A DNA stretch of 64,000 nucleotides from Anderseniella sp. (GTDB lineage: Bacteria > Pseudomonadota > Alphaproteobacteria > Rhizobiales > Aestuariivirgaceae): contig JANQOK010000012.1 of assembly GCA_028289645.1 (NCBI GenBank), positions 124,001 through 188,000 of the forward strand, in the 5' to 3' direction. The notes beneath the pieces are model-generated. The model worked only from the letters and a program-made list of their open reading frames with translations, searched no databases and was not told the origin of the DNA. Both the position numbers and the translations under genes were made by a program. Position 1 is the first letter of the stretch. Each line of letters opens with the position of its first letter. Positions 53,415 to 62,153 of the stretch are shown one piece after another.

Positions 53415-53527
53415 TTGTTGCCAGCTGCGGCCTGCCGGTTTAACCAGTTCGTCCAGGGTCTGTTGACAGTTTTTGGCAGCCTCTAGCTCATCTGCGCCGG
53501 AAATGCGCTCCTACAGGACAATCAGCC

Positions 53528-54772
53528 ATGGTCAAAGCATTGCCCCGTTCACCGCTCGCGCCCGAGAGCTTTGCCGATCTGCCGTCGATTGACGGTGTGC
53601 GCCTGGCCACTGGCGCGACCGGGGTCAAGTACAAGGGCAGGGACGACCTGCTGTTGTGTGTGCTGGACAGGGGATCAAGCATCGCCGGTGTATTGACCAA
53701 CTCAAAGACGTGTTCCGCACCGGTCGACCTGTGTCGTGCCAATCTGCAGAAAGGCAAGGTTCGCGCCATTGTCGTCAATGCCAGCAATGCCAACGCGTTT
53801 ACCGGCAAGGCCGGGGTGAGGACCGTTGAAGCAACGTCGGCTGCGGCCTGCAGGATCGTCGGCTGCGACGCTTCGGAAGTCTATCTGGCGTCAACGGGTG
53901 TGATCGGCGAACCGCTCGATCCGGCGCCGATTACATCGAGGCTTGCCGGCCTGAACGGTGCAGCAACCGGTGATGCATGGATGGCGGCGGCCCGGGCCAT
54001 CATGACCACCGACACGTTTCCCAAGCTCGCAACTGCCACTGCCAGGCTGGGTGGCAAGACAGTTACCATCAACGGCATCGCCAAGGGATCCGGCATGATC
54101 GCGCCCGATATGGCGACTATGCTTTGCTTCGTGTTCACTGATGCCGGCCTGCCGCGCGGACCGATGCAGAAAATGCTGGCAGATGCCGCGGACCGCAGCT
54201 TCAACTCCATTACAGTGGATGGCGACACCTCCACATCGGACACGCTTTTGCTGTGTGCCACAGGCAAGTCCGGGAGCGCGCCGAAGGGTGTTCGCAGCAT
54301 TGATGATGCCTCTTTGAAATCATTCCGGAAGGCTCTCGACAGCGTACTGCAGGACTTGGCGCACCAGACTGTGCGCGACGGTGAAGGCGCCAGCAAATTC
54401 GTGGCAGTATCGGTGACCGGCGCCGAGACTGACACAGCCGCCAGACGCATCGGCCTCGCAGTTGCCAATTCGCCGCTGGTCAAGACCGCCATAGCCGGCG
54501 AAGATGCCAACTGGGGGCGGATCGTCATGGCGGTCGGCAAGTCAGGCGAGAAAGCTGACCGTGACAAACTGAAAATCCGCATCGGCGGGGTCCTGGTCGC
54601 ATCACGGGGCAGTGTTCACCCCGGTTATGACGAGGACGAACTGGTGCCGCACATGAAGGGTCAGCACATTGACATTGCCGTGGATGTCGGTGTCGGCAAG
54701 GGCAGGGCAACGGTGTGGACCTGCGACCTGACCCATGGCTACATTGATATTAACGGATCGTATCGAAGCTGA
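53528..54772 (+). CDS. argJ: glutamate N-acetyltransferase / amino-acid acetyltransferase ArgJ
   Basis: The 414-residue protein matches ArgJ. The self-cleavage site is in GMIAPDMATMLCFVF, where the chain breaks before Thr of ATML to expose the nucleophile. Other typical blocks are VNASNANAFTGKAG and ITVDGDTSTSDT. The enzyme recycles acetyl groups from N-acetylornithine to glutamate (and may also use acetyl-CoA) in arginine synthesis. It lies between the parvulin terminator and mutT, the usual order in Hyphomicrobiales. Confidence 0.97.
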   Translation: MVKALPRSPLAPESFADLPSIDGVRLATGATGVKYKGRDDLLLCVLDRGSSIAGVLTNSKTCSAPVDLCRANLQKGKVRAIVVNASNANAFTGKAGVRTVEATSAAACRIVGCDASEVYLASTGVIGEPLDPAPITSRLAGLNGAATGDAWMAAARAIMTTDTFPKLATATARLGGKTVTINGIAKGSGMIAPDMATMLCFVFTDAGLPRGPMQKMLADAADRSFNSITVDGDTSTSDTLLLCATGKSGSAPKGVRSIDDASLKSFRKALDSVLQDLAHQTVRDGEGASKFVAVSVTGAETDTAARRIGLAVANSPLVKTAIAGEDANWGRIVMAVGKSGEKADRDKLKIRIGGVLVASRGSVHPGYDEDELVPHMKGQHIDIAVDVGVGKGRATVWTCDLTHGYIDINGSYRS

Positions 54773-54884
54773 GATGCCGGTTGCAATTTGGTAACCTTGC
54801 CGACACAAAGGGTGTTCGCAGCCCTTCAAAACCTCAAATCCAAACAACCCTGTTAACCCTTATCCGCCAAGGTGGTTCCCGGAC

Positions 54885-55292
54885 ATGAACGGAAAGAAGC
54901 TCGTTCTCGTCGTTGCCTGCGCACTGGTCGATCCGGACGGTAGAGTCCTGATAGCCCAGCGCCCTCAGGGCAAGGCACTTGCCGGATTTTGGGAATTTCC
55001 CGGTGGCAAGGTCGAACCCGGAGAACAGCCTGAAGCTGCGCTGATACGCGAGTTGAAGGAAGAGTTGGGTATCGACGTGACGCAAGCCTGTCTGGCACCG
55101 ATGACGTTTGCTAGCCACGCCTACGACGATTTCCACCTGCTCATGCCGGTTTATGTATGCCGCAGGTGGAATGGCGAGGTTAACAAGCGCGAACACAGCG
55201 ATATTCGCTGGGTTAGGCCGAACAGGTTACGCGAGTTTCCCATGCCGCCGGCAGATGAGCCGTTGATAGCGCATCTGATAGACCTGCTCTGA
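54885..55292 (+). CDS. mutT: 8-oxo-dGTP diphosphatase MutT (Nudix)
   Basis: The 135-residue protein is a MutT-type Nudix hydrolase with the full box GGKVEPGEQPEAALIRELKE followed by ELGIDV. The N-terminal RVLIAQRPQGKALAGFWEFP is typical of MutT proper. It removes 8-oxo-dGTP from the nucleotide pool and prevents A:T to C:G changes. It follows argJ by 112 bases in the same direction. Confidence 0.92.
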   Translation: MNGKKLVLVVACALVDPDGRVLIAQRPQGKALAGFWEFPGGKVEPGEQPEAALIRELKEELGIDVTQACLAPMTFASHAYDDFHLLMPVYVCRRWNGEVNKREHSDIRWVRPNRLREFPMPPADEPLIAHLIDLL

Positions 55293-55396
55293 CAAAGGGC
55301 GCCGGCAGCAACCCGTTGATGTTCCAACACAACTGATCCGCCAGACAAGGCGGGCGCATGTGGGTGAGTACAGTGAGTAACGGGGAACTAAGTCAA

Positions 55397-55534
55397 ATGT
55401 TCAATTCAAAGCCAGATACAATGCAGGCAGACCGCCGTCCGGTGATGCGGGACTACACGGTCCTCGCCCTCGGCATGTCGGCAGCCATCATCACAACCCT
55501 TGCGGTTATCGGTGGTAGCCTGGCCGGTTTGTGA
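55397..55534 (+). CDS. small single-helix membrane protein (45 aa)
   Basis: A 45-codon frame from ATG 55397 encodes a charged start (DRRPVMRDYT) and one hydrophobic helix (VLALGMSAAIITTLAVIGGS) with a short tail. GGGGAAC lies 10-16 bases upstream. The helix is reminiscent of type IVb pilins but lacks their Glu-Tyr processing motif, so I give no function. It stands alone between mutT and the Rieske oxygenase gene, which converges on it. Confidence 0.5.
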   Translation: MFNSKPDTMQADRRPVMRDYTVLALGMSAAIITTLAVIGGSLAGL

Positions 55535-55579
55535 GCCTGACCCCGACGACCGCTGCACCATCGCTGGTGGCGGCACTCG

Positions 55580-56716
55580 TCAGGTGACATGGCGGCGCAG
55601 CGCGGAATGAAACCAAGCGATGGCATCTTCCGCACCGGCGCCTGCCGACAAGGGGCCATGGACATAGGCTGGTGATTCCAGCCCGCGCTGAACTTTCTCG
55701 CAGATCCATATGTCTTCGGTCTGAAAATCGCCGGTTTGCAGCGGGTGAACTTTCCAGTTGTCCGACGAAATGATGCCGGTGGAGCTGTCATATCCGGGGA
55801 CGTAGGTGCGCTCGTCTTTCGATTGCCACGGTCCCACCCAATGACGAACCGTCATGCGACAGCGTCGTGCAGCCGTGGGTTGGAGTGCTGACACGGAGAT
55901 GCCATATGGTGTCGGGACGATGAGAGTCGCCGGGAACAGGTAGTAGACGCCGCCATAACCCGGCCTGGACGCGCTTTTTACGATGCCGACATCTCCCGCC
56001 TCATCTCTCAGCTTTTTGGACAGCCGGTGGCGGACGCCGTTTTCGGTGGCATGCCAGACCATGTGTTGGCCTGCGGGTTGCCATTCATTCAAGCCGGGCA
56101 ACGGTCCGCCGAGGGTGTTTTCGTGGAGGTAGGCAAGGTGATAACCGTCCAGCGCGTTTTCGATGAACACCTTCCAGTTGCATTTCAAATCGTAGGTCAG
56201 TGGCGTTGCTTCGCCAATGTCCGCTGCACTCAGGTCGTGCGGCCATTCCCTTCCCCGCAATGGTTCAATCCATAGGTCGAAATCGGCATTCGCGTCCGGA
56301 TTGGCAAACACCAGATCTTTGAAGACACCGATTGAGGCGGGGAACAGCCCGAGGTCGGACCGGTCCAGACCGGGAAAGCACTCAGCCTTGTTGGGAACGC
56401 CGCGAAGTGTACCATCGTGGGCATAGCTCCAGCGGTGGTAGGGACAGGTGATTGTTCCGCCACAGTTGCCATTTGCGCCGTCCAGCAGCTCCGCTCCCCG
56501 GTGCCGGCATACATTGTGCAGCGCTTTCAACGCTCCCTGTTTGTCGCGGACAACGCAGACGGGTGCGTTTCCGCATGTCGCGGTACGGTAATCGCCGGCC
56601 TGCCTGAAATCATGGACAGTGCCGACAAAAGTCCAGGCATTGGCAAACAGGGTCTTGTTTTCGTGTTCGAGCCACCCGGCATCGATGTAGGCCTGCTTGG
56701 CAAGACGATCGGTCAT
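55580..56716 (-). CDS. Rieske-type ring-hydroxylating oxygenase, alpha subunit
   Basis: The 378-residue protein has a Rieske domain (about 28-130) with the [2Fe-2S] ligands in NVCRHRGAELL and TCPYHRWSYA, and a catalytic domain with the mononuclear iron site ENALDGYHLAYLHENT (two His; the bridging Asp is in this stretch). Members oxidise aromatic rings or betaine-type substrates with a separate reductase; no reductase or beta subunit is in the window. Its start overlaps the TetR gene stop (ATGA), so the regulator and enzyme form one operon. Confidence 0.9.
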   Translation of the reverse strand: MTDRLAKQAYIDAGWLEHENKTLFANAWTFVGTVHDFRQAGDYRTATCGNAPVCVVRDKQGALKALHNVCRHRGAELLDGANGNCGGTITCPYHRWSYAHDGTLRGVPNKAECFPGLDRSDLGLFPASIGVFKDLVFANPDANADFDLWIEPLRGREWPHDLSAADIGEATPLTYDLKCNWKVFIENALDGYHLAYLHENTLGGPLPGLNEWQPAGQHMVWHATENGVRHRLSKKLRDEAGDVGIVKSASRPGYGGVYYLFPATLIVPTPYGISVSALQPTAARRCRMTVRHWVGPWQSKDERTYVPGYDSSTGIISSDNWKVHPLQTGDFQTEDIWICEKVQRGLESPAYVHGPLSAGAGAEDAIAWFHSALRRHVT

Positions 56717-57300
56717 TGGCCGGTCTCCAAGGACTCCAGCAGCAGGATCGCAGCCTGCTTTGAGGCGGCAACCAGAGCATCAGTTTTGCGCAGCGGATAC
56801 AGCGCCTCGACGTTGAAATAGATACCGGTGATTCCCGTGCTGACCGCGGCAATCTTGGCCGGATCGGTATCGGGAAAGTCTTCTGCCAGCACTTCGTCAA
56901 GCCGGGCGATGAAATCACTTAGCCATACCTGCATTTTAGCTGCCAGGAACGGACTTTCGGTTGATGCGGCAATCAGCGAGTTTGAAATTCTGACCAGTTG
57001 CGGGTCGGAATATGTCGGGTCGAACAGCCAGTCTATGGCGGTTCTTGATCTGTTTTCGGCGGGCAGGGCAGAGACCATCGCTGCCATGCTGCTGCGGCTC
57101 TTTTCCAGAAACCGGTCAACCAGCGCTTCCAGTAACCTGTCCCGGTTGCCGACATTGTGGCGTACAAGCGGCCGGGCCAGCCCGGCCAATTTGGCCGTTC
57201 TGGCCAGTGTGGCGCCTTCAACACCGTAGCGAGCAACACAGGATTCAAACGCATCCAGTATCTGATTTCGACGTTCATTCTGAATGTTTGGTCGGGCCAT
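56713..57300 (-). CDS. TetR-family regulator (BetI-like)
   Basis: From ATG 57300 the protein has 195 residues: a TetR helix-turn-helix (about 8-55: QILDAFESCVARYGVEGATL, then RPLVRHNVGNRDRLLEALV) and a helical ligand domain. The layout resembles BetI-type repressors. It lies upstream of and overlaps the Rieske gene, and is divergent from the desaturase gene, with a strong palindrome 12 bases before its start. It probably controls both sides. A longer frame to 57333 would run through the operator. Confidence 0.87.
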   Translation of the reverse strand: MARPNIQNERRNQILDAFESCVARYGVEGATLARTAKLAGLARPLVRHNVGNRDRLLEALVDRFLEKSRSSMAAMVSALPAENRSRTAIDWLFDPTYSDPQLVRISNSLIAASTESPFLAAKMQVWLSDFIARLDEVLAEDFPDTDPAKIAAVSTGITGIYFNVEALYPLRKTDALVAASKQAAILLLESLETGQ

Positions 57301-57312
57301 GTGCTTCAAACA

Positions 57313-57338
57313 ATTGATTGTCAGTATTGACAAACAAT
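57313..57338. promoter_or_regulatory. probable TetR operator, with a second half-copy at 57351-57361
   Basis: ATTGATTGTCA and TGACAAACAAT form an 11-4-11 inverted repeat with one mismatch. The same 11 bases, ATTGATTGTCA, recur at 57351-57361, 38 bases on, near the start of the divergent desaturase gene. The position suits autoregulation and control of both transcripts. Confidence 0.65.
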
Positions 57339-57385
57339 GTGATCAAGGCCATTGATTGTCAACCCTGATAAATTTGGAAATGATC

Positions 57386-58258
57386 ATGGACTGGCTGTTT
57401 TCCCCAATCAGCGCCGACTACATCGAATGGCTCGAGAGATTTGTTGACGACTGGTTTTTTGTCTTCGCTCTCGGCTTTCTGGTGTTCGAGTTGGTCAGAT
57501 ATGCGATCTACAAGAGACTCTCGTGGACTTTGATCGGCGATACGATCACCAACTACGTCACGCTCGCCTTGTTCATCGGCCTGACAATCCTGTTTCTCGG
57601 CGCGTTTTACGTCACGACCTTCTACTATGCGTTCCAGTTTGCCATTTTTGACATCGAGATAAACTGGCTCACGGTCGCTATCTGCGTGGTGCTGGCGGAT
57701 CTCGCCTACTATTGGGAGCACCGGTTCATGCACCGGGTGAATCTCGCCTGGGCAACTCATACGGTTCACCACTCGTCACCGTTTTTCAACATCTCGGTGG
57801 CGTACCGGTTCGGTCCGATGGATTCGTTTTGGCCGGTCTTCTTCCATATTCCGCTGGTGGTGCTCGGCTTCAATCCGATCGTCGTCCTGTTCGCCGAAGT
57901 GATCGTCCAGGTTTATCAGACCGTCCTGCATACGGAGAGCATCAGAAAACTCCCGCGTCCGGTTGAATGGATCATGAACACGCCATCACATCACCGCGTC
58001 CATCACGGCTCGAACCCGAAATACCTCGACAAGAACTACGGCGGCATCTTCATCATCTGGGACCGGATGTTTGGTACGTTCGAGGAAGAGCGGGAGGAAG
58101 TGGTTTATGGCCTGGTGCGGCCCATCAATAGCATCAACCCCATAACCGCGTTTCTACACGGGTTCTATCGGCTCGCGAAAGCTGTCTGGGAAATGAAGGG
58201 CGTCCGCAACAAGCTTGGTGTGATGTTTGGTCCGCCCGGCTGGAAGCCGAAACCCTGA
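57386..58258 (+). CDS. sterol desaturase / fatty acid hydroxylase family protein
   Basis: From ATG 57386 (GGA nine bases upstream) the protein has 290 residues, four membrane helices, and the histidine boxes of the di-iron hydroxylase superfamily: EHRFMHRVN, THTVHHSSPFFN and HHRVHHGSN. These bind two irons that oxidise lipid-like substrates using oxygen. The true substrate (sterol, carotenoid, fatty acid or ether lipid) is not evident. It is divergent from the TetR - Rieske operon and shares its operator region. An ATG at 57380 is the alternative start. Confidence 0.9.
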   Translation: MDWLFSPISADYIEWLERFVDDWFFVFALGFLVFELVRYAIYKRLSWTLIGDTITNYVTLALFIGLTILFLGAFYVTTFYYAFQFAIFDIEINWLTVAICVVLADLAYYWEHRFMHRVNLAWATHTVHHSSPFFNISVAYRFGPMDSFWPVFFHIPLVVLGFNPIVVLFAEVIVQVYQTVLHTESIRKLPRPVEWIMNTPSHHRVHHGSNPKYLDKNYGGIFIIWDRMFGTFEEEREEVVYGLVRPINSINPITAFLHGFYRLAKAVWEMKGVRNKLGVMFGPPGWKPKP

Positions 58259-58271
58259 CCCGGAAGACTGC

Positions 58272-58604
58272 TCACACCGCCCGTTGGATCGCTTTTGCCA
58301 TGGCACTTGCGAGGTCCTGCGGCGCATCGGGGCGCACGATTATTGATCGTTTGAACGTCGGCAGTGATGGGAAACCGTCCTTCCTGGTGAGGACTTTCAT
58401 GCCAGGCTCGACATTGCTTTCATACAGAATGCCGATCGCAAACCCCGCCCGTATCGCAGCCTTGAGGCTCATCAGCCCGGTGCATTCGAAGGCAACATTG
58501 TAGGAGCGGCCCTGCTGTTCCATCGCCGTTTTGGGCAATTCTCCCATCCAACAGCCATGATTGATCAATGCAAGCGGTACCGGATCGGCGGCAGGCATGT
58601 GCAT
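58272..58604 (-). pseudogene. LysR-type regulator remnant (effector domain only)
   Basis: The 110-residue frame resembles the second half of a LysR effector-binding domain: PLALINHGCWMGELPKTAME, then CTGLMSLKAAIRAGFAIGIL and GFPSLPTF. A complete LysR protein has about 300 residues with an N-terminal helix-turn-helix; nothing of this is found upstream, where the next gene ends 35 bases away. It is probably left from a deletion that joined the desaturase patch to the core genes. Confidence 0.65.
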
Positions 58605-58638
58605 GGTGTCAGCGGCAACGTGAAAGGTTGGTTTCCGC

Positions 58639-59523
58639 CTAGTCCCGCGGCAGTTTTCGTTCGTCCACTTTCAACGCATCGGCGAGGCGGGTGTTGGCTG
58701 AACCGGGTCTGAGCGGCTTGGGCTGGCTTTCATGCGGCGACCAGCCGGTCAGGTAGATCATCTGGAAGGTGGCGCGGATGCGGTTGTCGGCATCTGAGAA
58801 GGTCTGGTCATAGTGCGCACAGACCCTTGCTATCAGCTCAGGTGTCACCAGCGAGCGGCGACGCTCAGCCAGAACGTTCGACAGTCCGAGCGCCTTTAGA
58901 TCGCGCATCAGGGCCAGAGCGCTGTCATAGCGGACTTTCAACCGGTCCGTGTCGACCACCGGCAGGGCAAACCCGGCCCGCTGCAACAGGCCGCCGGCGT
59001 CGCGAATGTCGCAGAACGGCGCCACGCGGGGTGAGGCGCCGCCGGTCACCGCCGTTTCCGCCTGCAGCCAGCTGGCGCGCAGTTCATGCAGGCTATCACC
59101 GCCCAGCATCGCGGCCAGCAGCACACCGTCCGGTTTCAGGGCCTGGCGTAACCGGGCGAGGCTGCCAGGCAGGTCGTTTGCCCATTCAAGGCCGGGGCAG
59201 ACGAAGATGCAATCAAAGGTCTCTGCCGGCAGGTCGGGCTCGTTCAGGATCATCCGGTTTCCGGACAGCGCGGAAACATCGGTAATGTTGCCGTCATCAC
59301 CCAGCCGGGGCTTGACCGCTTCGGTGATTTGAGATGCATCATGACTGATGACGGCAACGTGGGAAAACGAGCGTGAAATGCTCTCAAACCGATCGATCAG
59401 TTCTGTTGCCGCAACCTCGTCTAGGAAACCGGGCAGATTGCCTTTTGCCGCCGCCCGGGTCAGATTGCGGTGCAAGGCGGCCTGGTCAAACAGGTCCGGT
59501 ATGGCGGAAGCCGGCATTGTCAT
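58639..59523 (-). CDS. methyltransferase-fold protein, NDUFAF5/BioC-like
   Basis: The 294-residue protein aligns in plan with alphaproteobacterial relatives of NDUFAF5 (a complex I assembly factor): LFDQAALHRNLTRAAAKG at the start and LGGDSLHELRASWLQAE in the middle. The expected glycine-rich SAM motif is weak (HVAVISHDASQITEAVK in its place), matching the report that human NDUFAF5 hydroxylates an Arg rather than methylating. The exact activity here is open. It is divergent from comF, as in many Hyphomicrobiales. Confidence 0.82.
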   Translation of the reverse strand: MTMPASAIPDLFDQAALHRNLTRAAAKGNLPGFLDEVAATELIDRFESISRSFSHVAVISHDASQITEAVKPRLGDDGNITDVSALSGNRMILNEPDLPAETFDCIFVCPGLEWANDLPGSLARLRQALKPDGVLLAAMLGGDSLHELRASWLQAETAVTGGASPRVAPFCDIRDAGGLLQRAGFALPVVDTDRLKVRYDSALALMRDLKALGLSNVLAERRRSLVTPELIARVCAHYDQTFSDADNRIRATFQMIYLTGWSPHESQPKPLRPGSANTRLADALKVDERKLPRD

Positions 59524-59631
59524 GAGCCCAGATAAGTCGAGCGGCGCAGTTTACGCAAGTCCGCAAATTGGCATGAACCTGGCAGGGTGGCGCTGGCCAC
59601 GCATCTTTCTTTGAGGACAGTCGCAACAGTC

Positions 59632-60390
59632 ATGCAAGGTGCAGTTGCTCATATCGCCCGGGCGGGCAGGCGGATTGCCGGTGATATGCTGAATCTGGTG
59701 TTGCCGGCGACCTGTCCGGTGTGCGAGCGCCCGGTGTCGGGCGCCGGCGGGCTTTGCGAAGGCTGCTGGGCCGGCCTGGACGTCATATCCGAACCTGTTT
59801 GTGACGCCTATGGAACACCGTTTGTATTCGATGAAGGCAAGGGTGCTGTGTCCGCGCGGGCCATTTCCAGCCCACCGGTGTGGGACAGGGCGCGTGGCGC
59901 CGTCATGTTCAACGACTGCTCGCAACACCTCGTTCATGCCCTGAAATACCGTGACCGGCACGAGGTGCTGGACGCGATGGCCGGCATGATGGCTCATGCA
60001 GGCCGCGACATCCTGCCTAGGGCACAGGTGATTGCGCCGGTGCCGCTGCACCGTAGGAGGCTGTGGTCCAGGCGATACAACCAGGCAGCCCTGCTGGCCG
60101 GAGGTGTCGGCGCCGCAACCGGTGTCACGGTGCAGACCGATCTGGTCAGCAGAGTGCGCAACACCCGCTCCCAGGTGGGTCTAGGCGAAGGCCAGCGCAG
60201 CCGTAATGTGAAGGGAGCGTTTTCGGTTCCCGACGCCCGGGTTCGAGACATTATGGGCCGAAATATACTGCTGGTTGACGATGTGCTGACGTCGGGCGCA
60301 ACTGCCAATGAGTGTGCAAGAATGCTCAAGCAGGCCGGCGCCGTTCACGTGGATGTGCTCGTTTTCGCGCTTGTCAATCATTCCGGTTGA
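59632..60390 (+). CDS. ComF-family phosphoribosyltransferase-like protein
   Basis: From ATG 59632 the protein has 252 residues with an N-terminal double zinc ribbon (ATCPVCERPVSG and LCEGCWAGL) and a phosphoribosyltransferase fold with the PRPP loop ILLVDDVLTSGATANECARM. ComF is needed for DNA uptake in naturally competent bacteria, but orthologues are widespread in species not known to be competent. A GTG at 59587 is the alternative start. grxC follows after 51 bases and may be co-transcribed. Confidence 0.9.
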   Translation: MQGAVAHIARAGRRIAGDMLNLVLPATCPVCERPVSGAGGLCEGCWAGLDVISEPVCDAYGTPFVFDEGKGAVSARAISSPPVWDRARGAVMFNDCSQHLVHALKYRDRHEVLDAMAGMMAHAGRDILPRAQVIAPVPLHRRRLWSRRYNQAALLAGGVGAATGVTVQTDLVSRVRNTRSQVGLGEGQRSRNVKGAFSVPDARVRDIMGRNILLVDDVLTSGATANECARMLKQAGAVHVDVLVFALVNHSG

Positions 60391-60441
60391 TAGCATATCC
60401 AGTTTCTGGCCCGGGCCGGACTGAGCGCAACACGACTGGAA

Positions 60442-60708
60442 ATGACTGACATGAAGCCGGTGACAATCTACTCAAGCATGATGTGCGGTTACTGCAGCGC
60501 TGCCAAGAAACTGCTGTCTCGCAAAGGTGTAACGTATGACGAGATTGACGTGACCTTTGCGCCGGGCAAGCGAGCCGACATGACCAAACGCGCCGGCGGC
60601 AGGCGATCCGTGCCTCAAATTTTCATCGGTGAGCATCACGTCGGTGGCTGCGATGAACTGCATGCCCTCGAGCAGGCCGGAAAGCTCGACTCGATGCTGA
60701 AGGACTGA
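60442..60708 (+). CDS. grxC: glutaredoxin 3
   Basis: The 88-residue protein has the dithiol active site in SSMMCGYCSAAKKLL. CGYC differs from the common CPYC by Gly for Pro but keeps both Cys. The cis-Pro is in RSVPQIFIGEHHVGGCDEL. It reduces disulfides with glutathione in the cytoplasm. The order comF - grxC - nitrilase - DUF1178 is conserved in Hyphomicrobiales. Confidence 0.95.
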   Translation: MTDMKPVTIYSSMMCGYCSAAKKLLSRKGVTYDEIDVTFAPGKRADMTKRAGGRRSVPQIFIGEHHVGGCDELHALEQAGKLDSMLKD

Positions 60709-60811
60709 CGTTTACCAGAGTGTGGCAACGTGACTTCGAATTGGCCGGCAAAATTGCTATAATTGATCGATATTGATCCGGTTGAGCCACTGTTGCGGGA
60801 TGCTGACGCCT

Positions 60812-61678
60812 ATGAAAGAGCCAATGGACAAAACGTTTACTGCTGCGTGCATTCAAATGTGTTCGGGCCGCGATCCGCAGGCCAACATGGCTGCGGTCAG
60901 TGACTTGGTGCGCCAGGCTGCCGGCGACGGCGCAGACCTGATCATGACCCCGGAGATGACCAACATTATCGACAGTCCCCGTGCGGCGGTTGCAGCTAAG
61001 GTCGAGCCGGAAGAAAACTGCATTGCCGTTGCCAGATTTGCCAAGTTGGCGGTCGAGACCGGCAAGCATGTGCTGGCAGGATCGCTGGGTGTGCAGGCGG
61101 GCGGCGGCAAGCTGGCCAACCGATCCATGCTGTTCGCTCCGGACGGTACGGTAATGGCACGGTACGACAAGGCGCACATGTTTGATGTCGATCTGCCGAA
61201 CGGTGAGACATACCGGGAATCTTCGACGTTCGCAGCCGGCGACAAGGCGGTGTTTGCAGACCTGCCATGGGGCAGGCTGGGCCTGACCATCTGCTATGAC
61301 GTCCGGTTCGCCTACCAGTACCGGATGCTGGCCCAGCACGACTGCAGTTTCTTATCGGTTCCGGCCGCGTTCACGGTGCCGACCGGAACCGCCCACTGGC
61401 ATGTGCTGCTGCGTGCCAGGGCGATTGAAACCGGATGTTTCGTGTTTGCGCCGGCCCAGTCGGGCAGTCATGAGGAGGGCCGCAAGACGTTTGGCCACAG
61501 CCTCATTGTCTCGCCTTGGGGCGAGGTGCTGGCCGACGCCGGTACAGTAACCTCCGGCATTGTCATGGCCGAGATTGATCCGGCGAAAGTCGCCCGGGCG
61601 CGCGGGCGCGTGCCTGCGCTGATGCACGACAAGGTGCTGAGCGTCGCCGATGATGTTTCGCAGGCGGCAGCAGAATGA
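60812..61678 (+). CDS. carbon-nitrogen hydrolase (Nit1-like amidase)
   Basis: From ATG 60812 the protein has 288 residues with the Glu-Lys-Cys triad of the nitrilase superfamily: Glu in IMTPEMTN, Lys in RYDKAHMFDVD and Cys in LTICYDVRF. The group includes Nit1, which hydrolyses deaminated glutathione, an attractive role beside a glutaredoxin gene. ATG 60824 is an alternative start. Its stop overlaps the DUF1178 start (ATGA). Confidence 0.9.
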   Translation: MKEPMDKTFTAACIQMCSGRDPQANMAAVSDLVRQAAGDGADLIMTPEMTNIIDSPRAAVAAKVEPEENCIAVARFAKLAVETGKHVLAGSLGVQAGGGKLANRSMLFAPDGTVMARYDKAHMFDVDLPNGETYRESSTFAAGDKAVFADLPWGRLGLTICYDVRFAYQYRMLAQHDCSFLSVPAAFTVPTGTAHWHVLLRARAIETGCFVFAPAQSGSHEEGRKTFGHSLIVSPWGEVLADAGTVTSGIVMAEIDPAKVARARGRVPALMHDKVLSVADDVSQAAAE

Positions 61679-62115
61679 TCCGCTATGACTTATTGTGCGA
61701 GGCTGAACACCGGTTTGACGGCTGGTTCACCAGCAGCGACGGCTTCGAAGACCAGGTTGCGCGCAAATTGGTGCAATGCCCGGTGTGCGGTTCGCACAAG
61801 GTGACCAAGGCGCTGATGACGCCGGGCGTGCCGGCCAGGGGCAACCGCGATGACGAGCCGGTTCCGGCCCTGCATGCACCGCAGGACCCCAAGGCCAGAG
61901 CAATGGCCGAAATGGTGCGCAAACTGCGCTCGCATGTTGAGGAGAATGCGGACTATGTCGGTGACAAGTTCGCTGAATCGGCCCGGCGCATCCACTATGG
62001 CGAAGAAGAGCAGCGCGGCATCTACGGTGAGGCCACCATCGATGAGGCGCGCGAACTGCACGACGAAGGTGTGGATGTCCTGCCGCTTCCCAAATTGCCG
62101 GAAGACCGCAACTAG
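61675..62115 (+). CDS. DUF1178-family protein
   Basis: The 146-residue protein opens with MIRYDLLCEAEHRFDGWFTS and has a C-x-x-C (VQCPVCGSHKVTKALM), a small zinc-ribbon-like start typical of DUF1178. The C-terminal half includes IYGEATIDEARELHDEGVDV. The function is unknown. It overlaps the nitrilase gene by four bases and converges with ubiG. Confidence 0.93.
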   Translation: MIRYDLLCEAEHRFDGWFTSSDGFEDQVARKLVQCPVCGSHKVTKALMTPGVPARGNRDDEPVPALHAPQDPKARAMAEMVRKLRSHVEENADYVGDKFAESARRIHYGEEEQRGIYGEATIDEARELHDEGVDVLPLPKLPEDRN

Positions 62116-62153
62116 AAGTCACCGGCTGCTGGCCGGCTACAGGGTGTTCGGAT

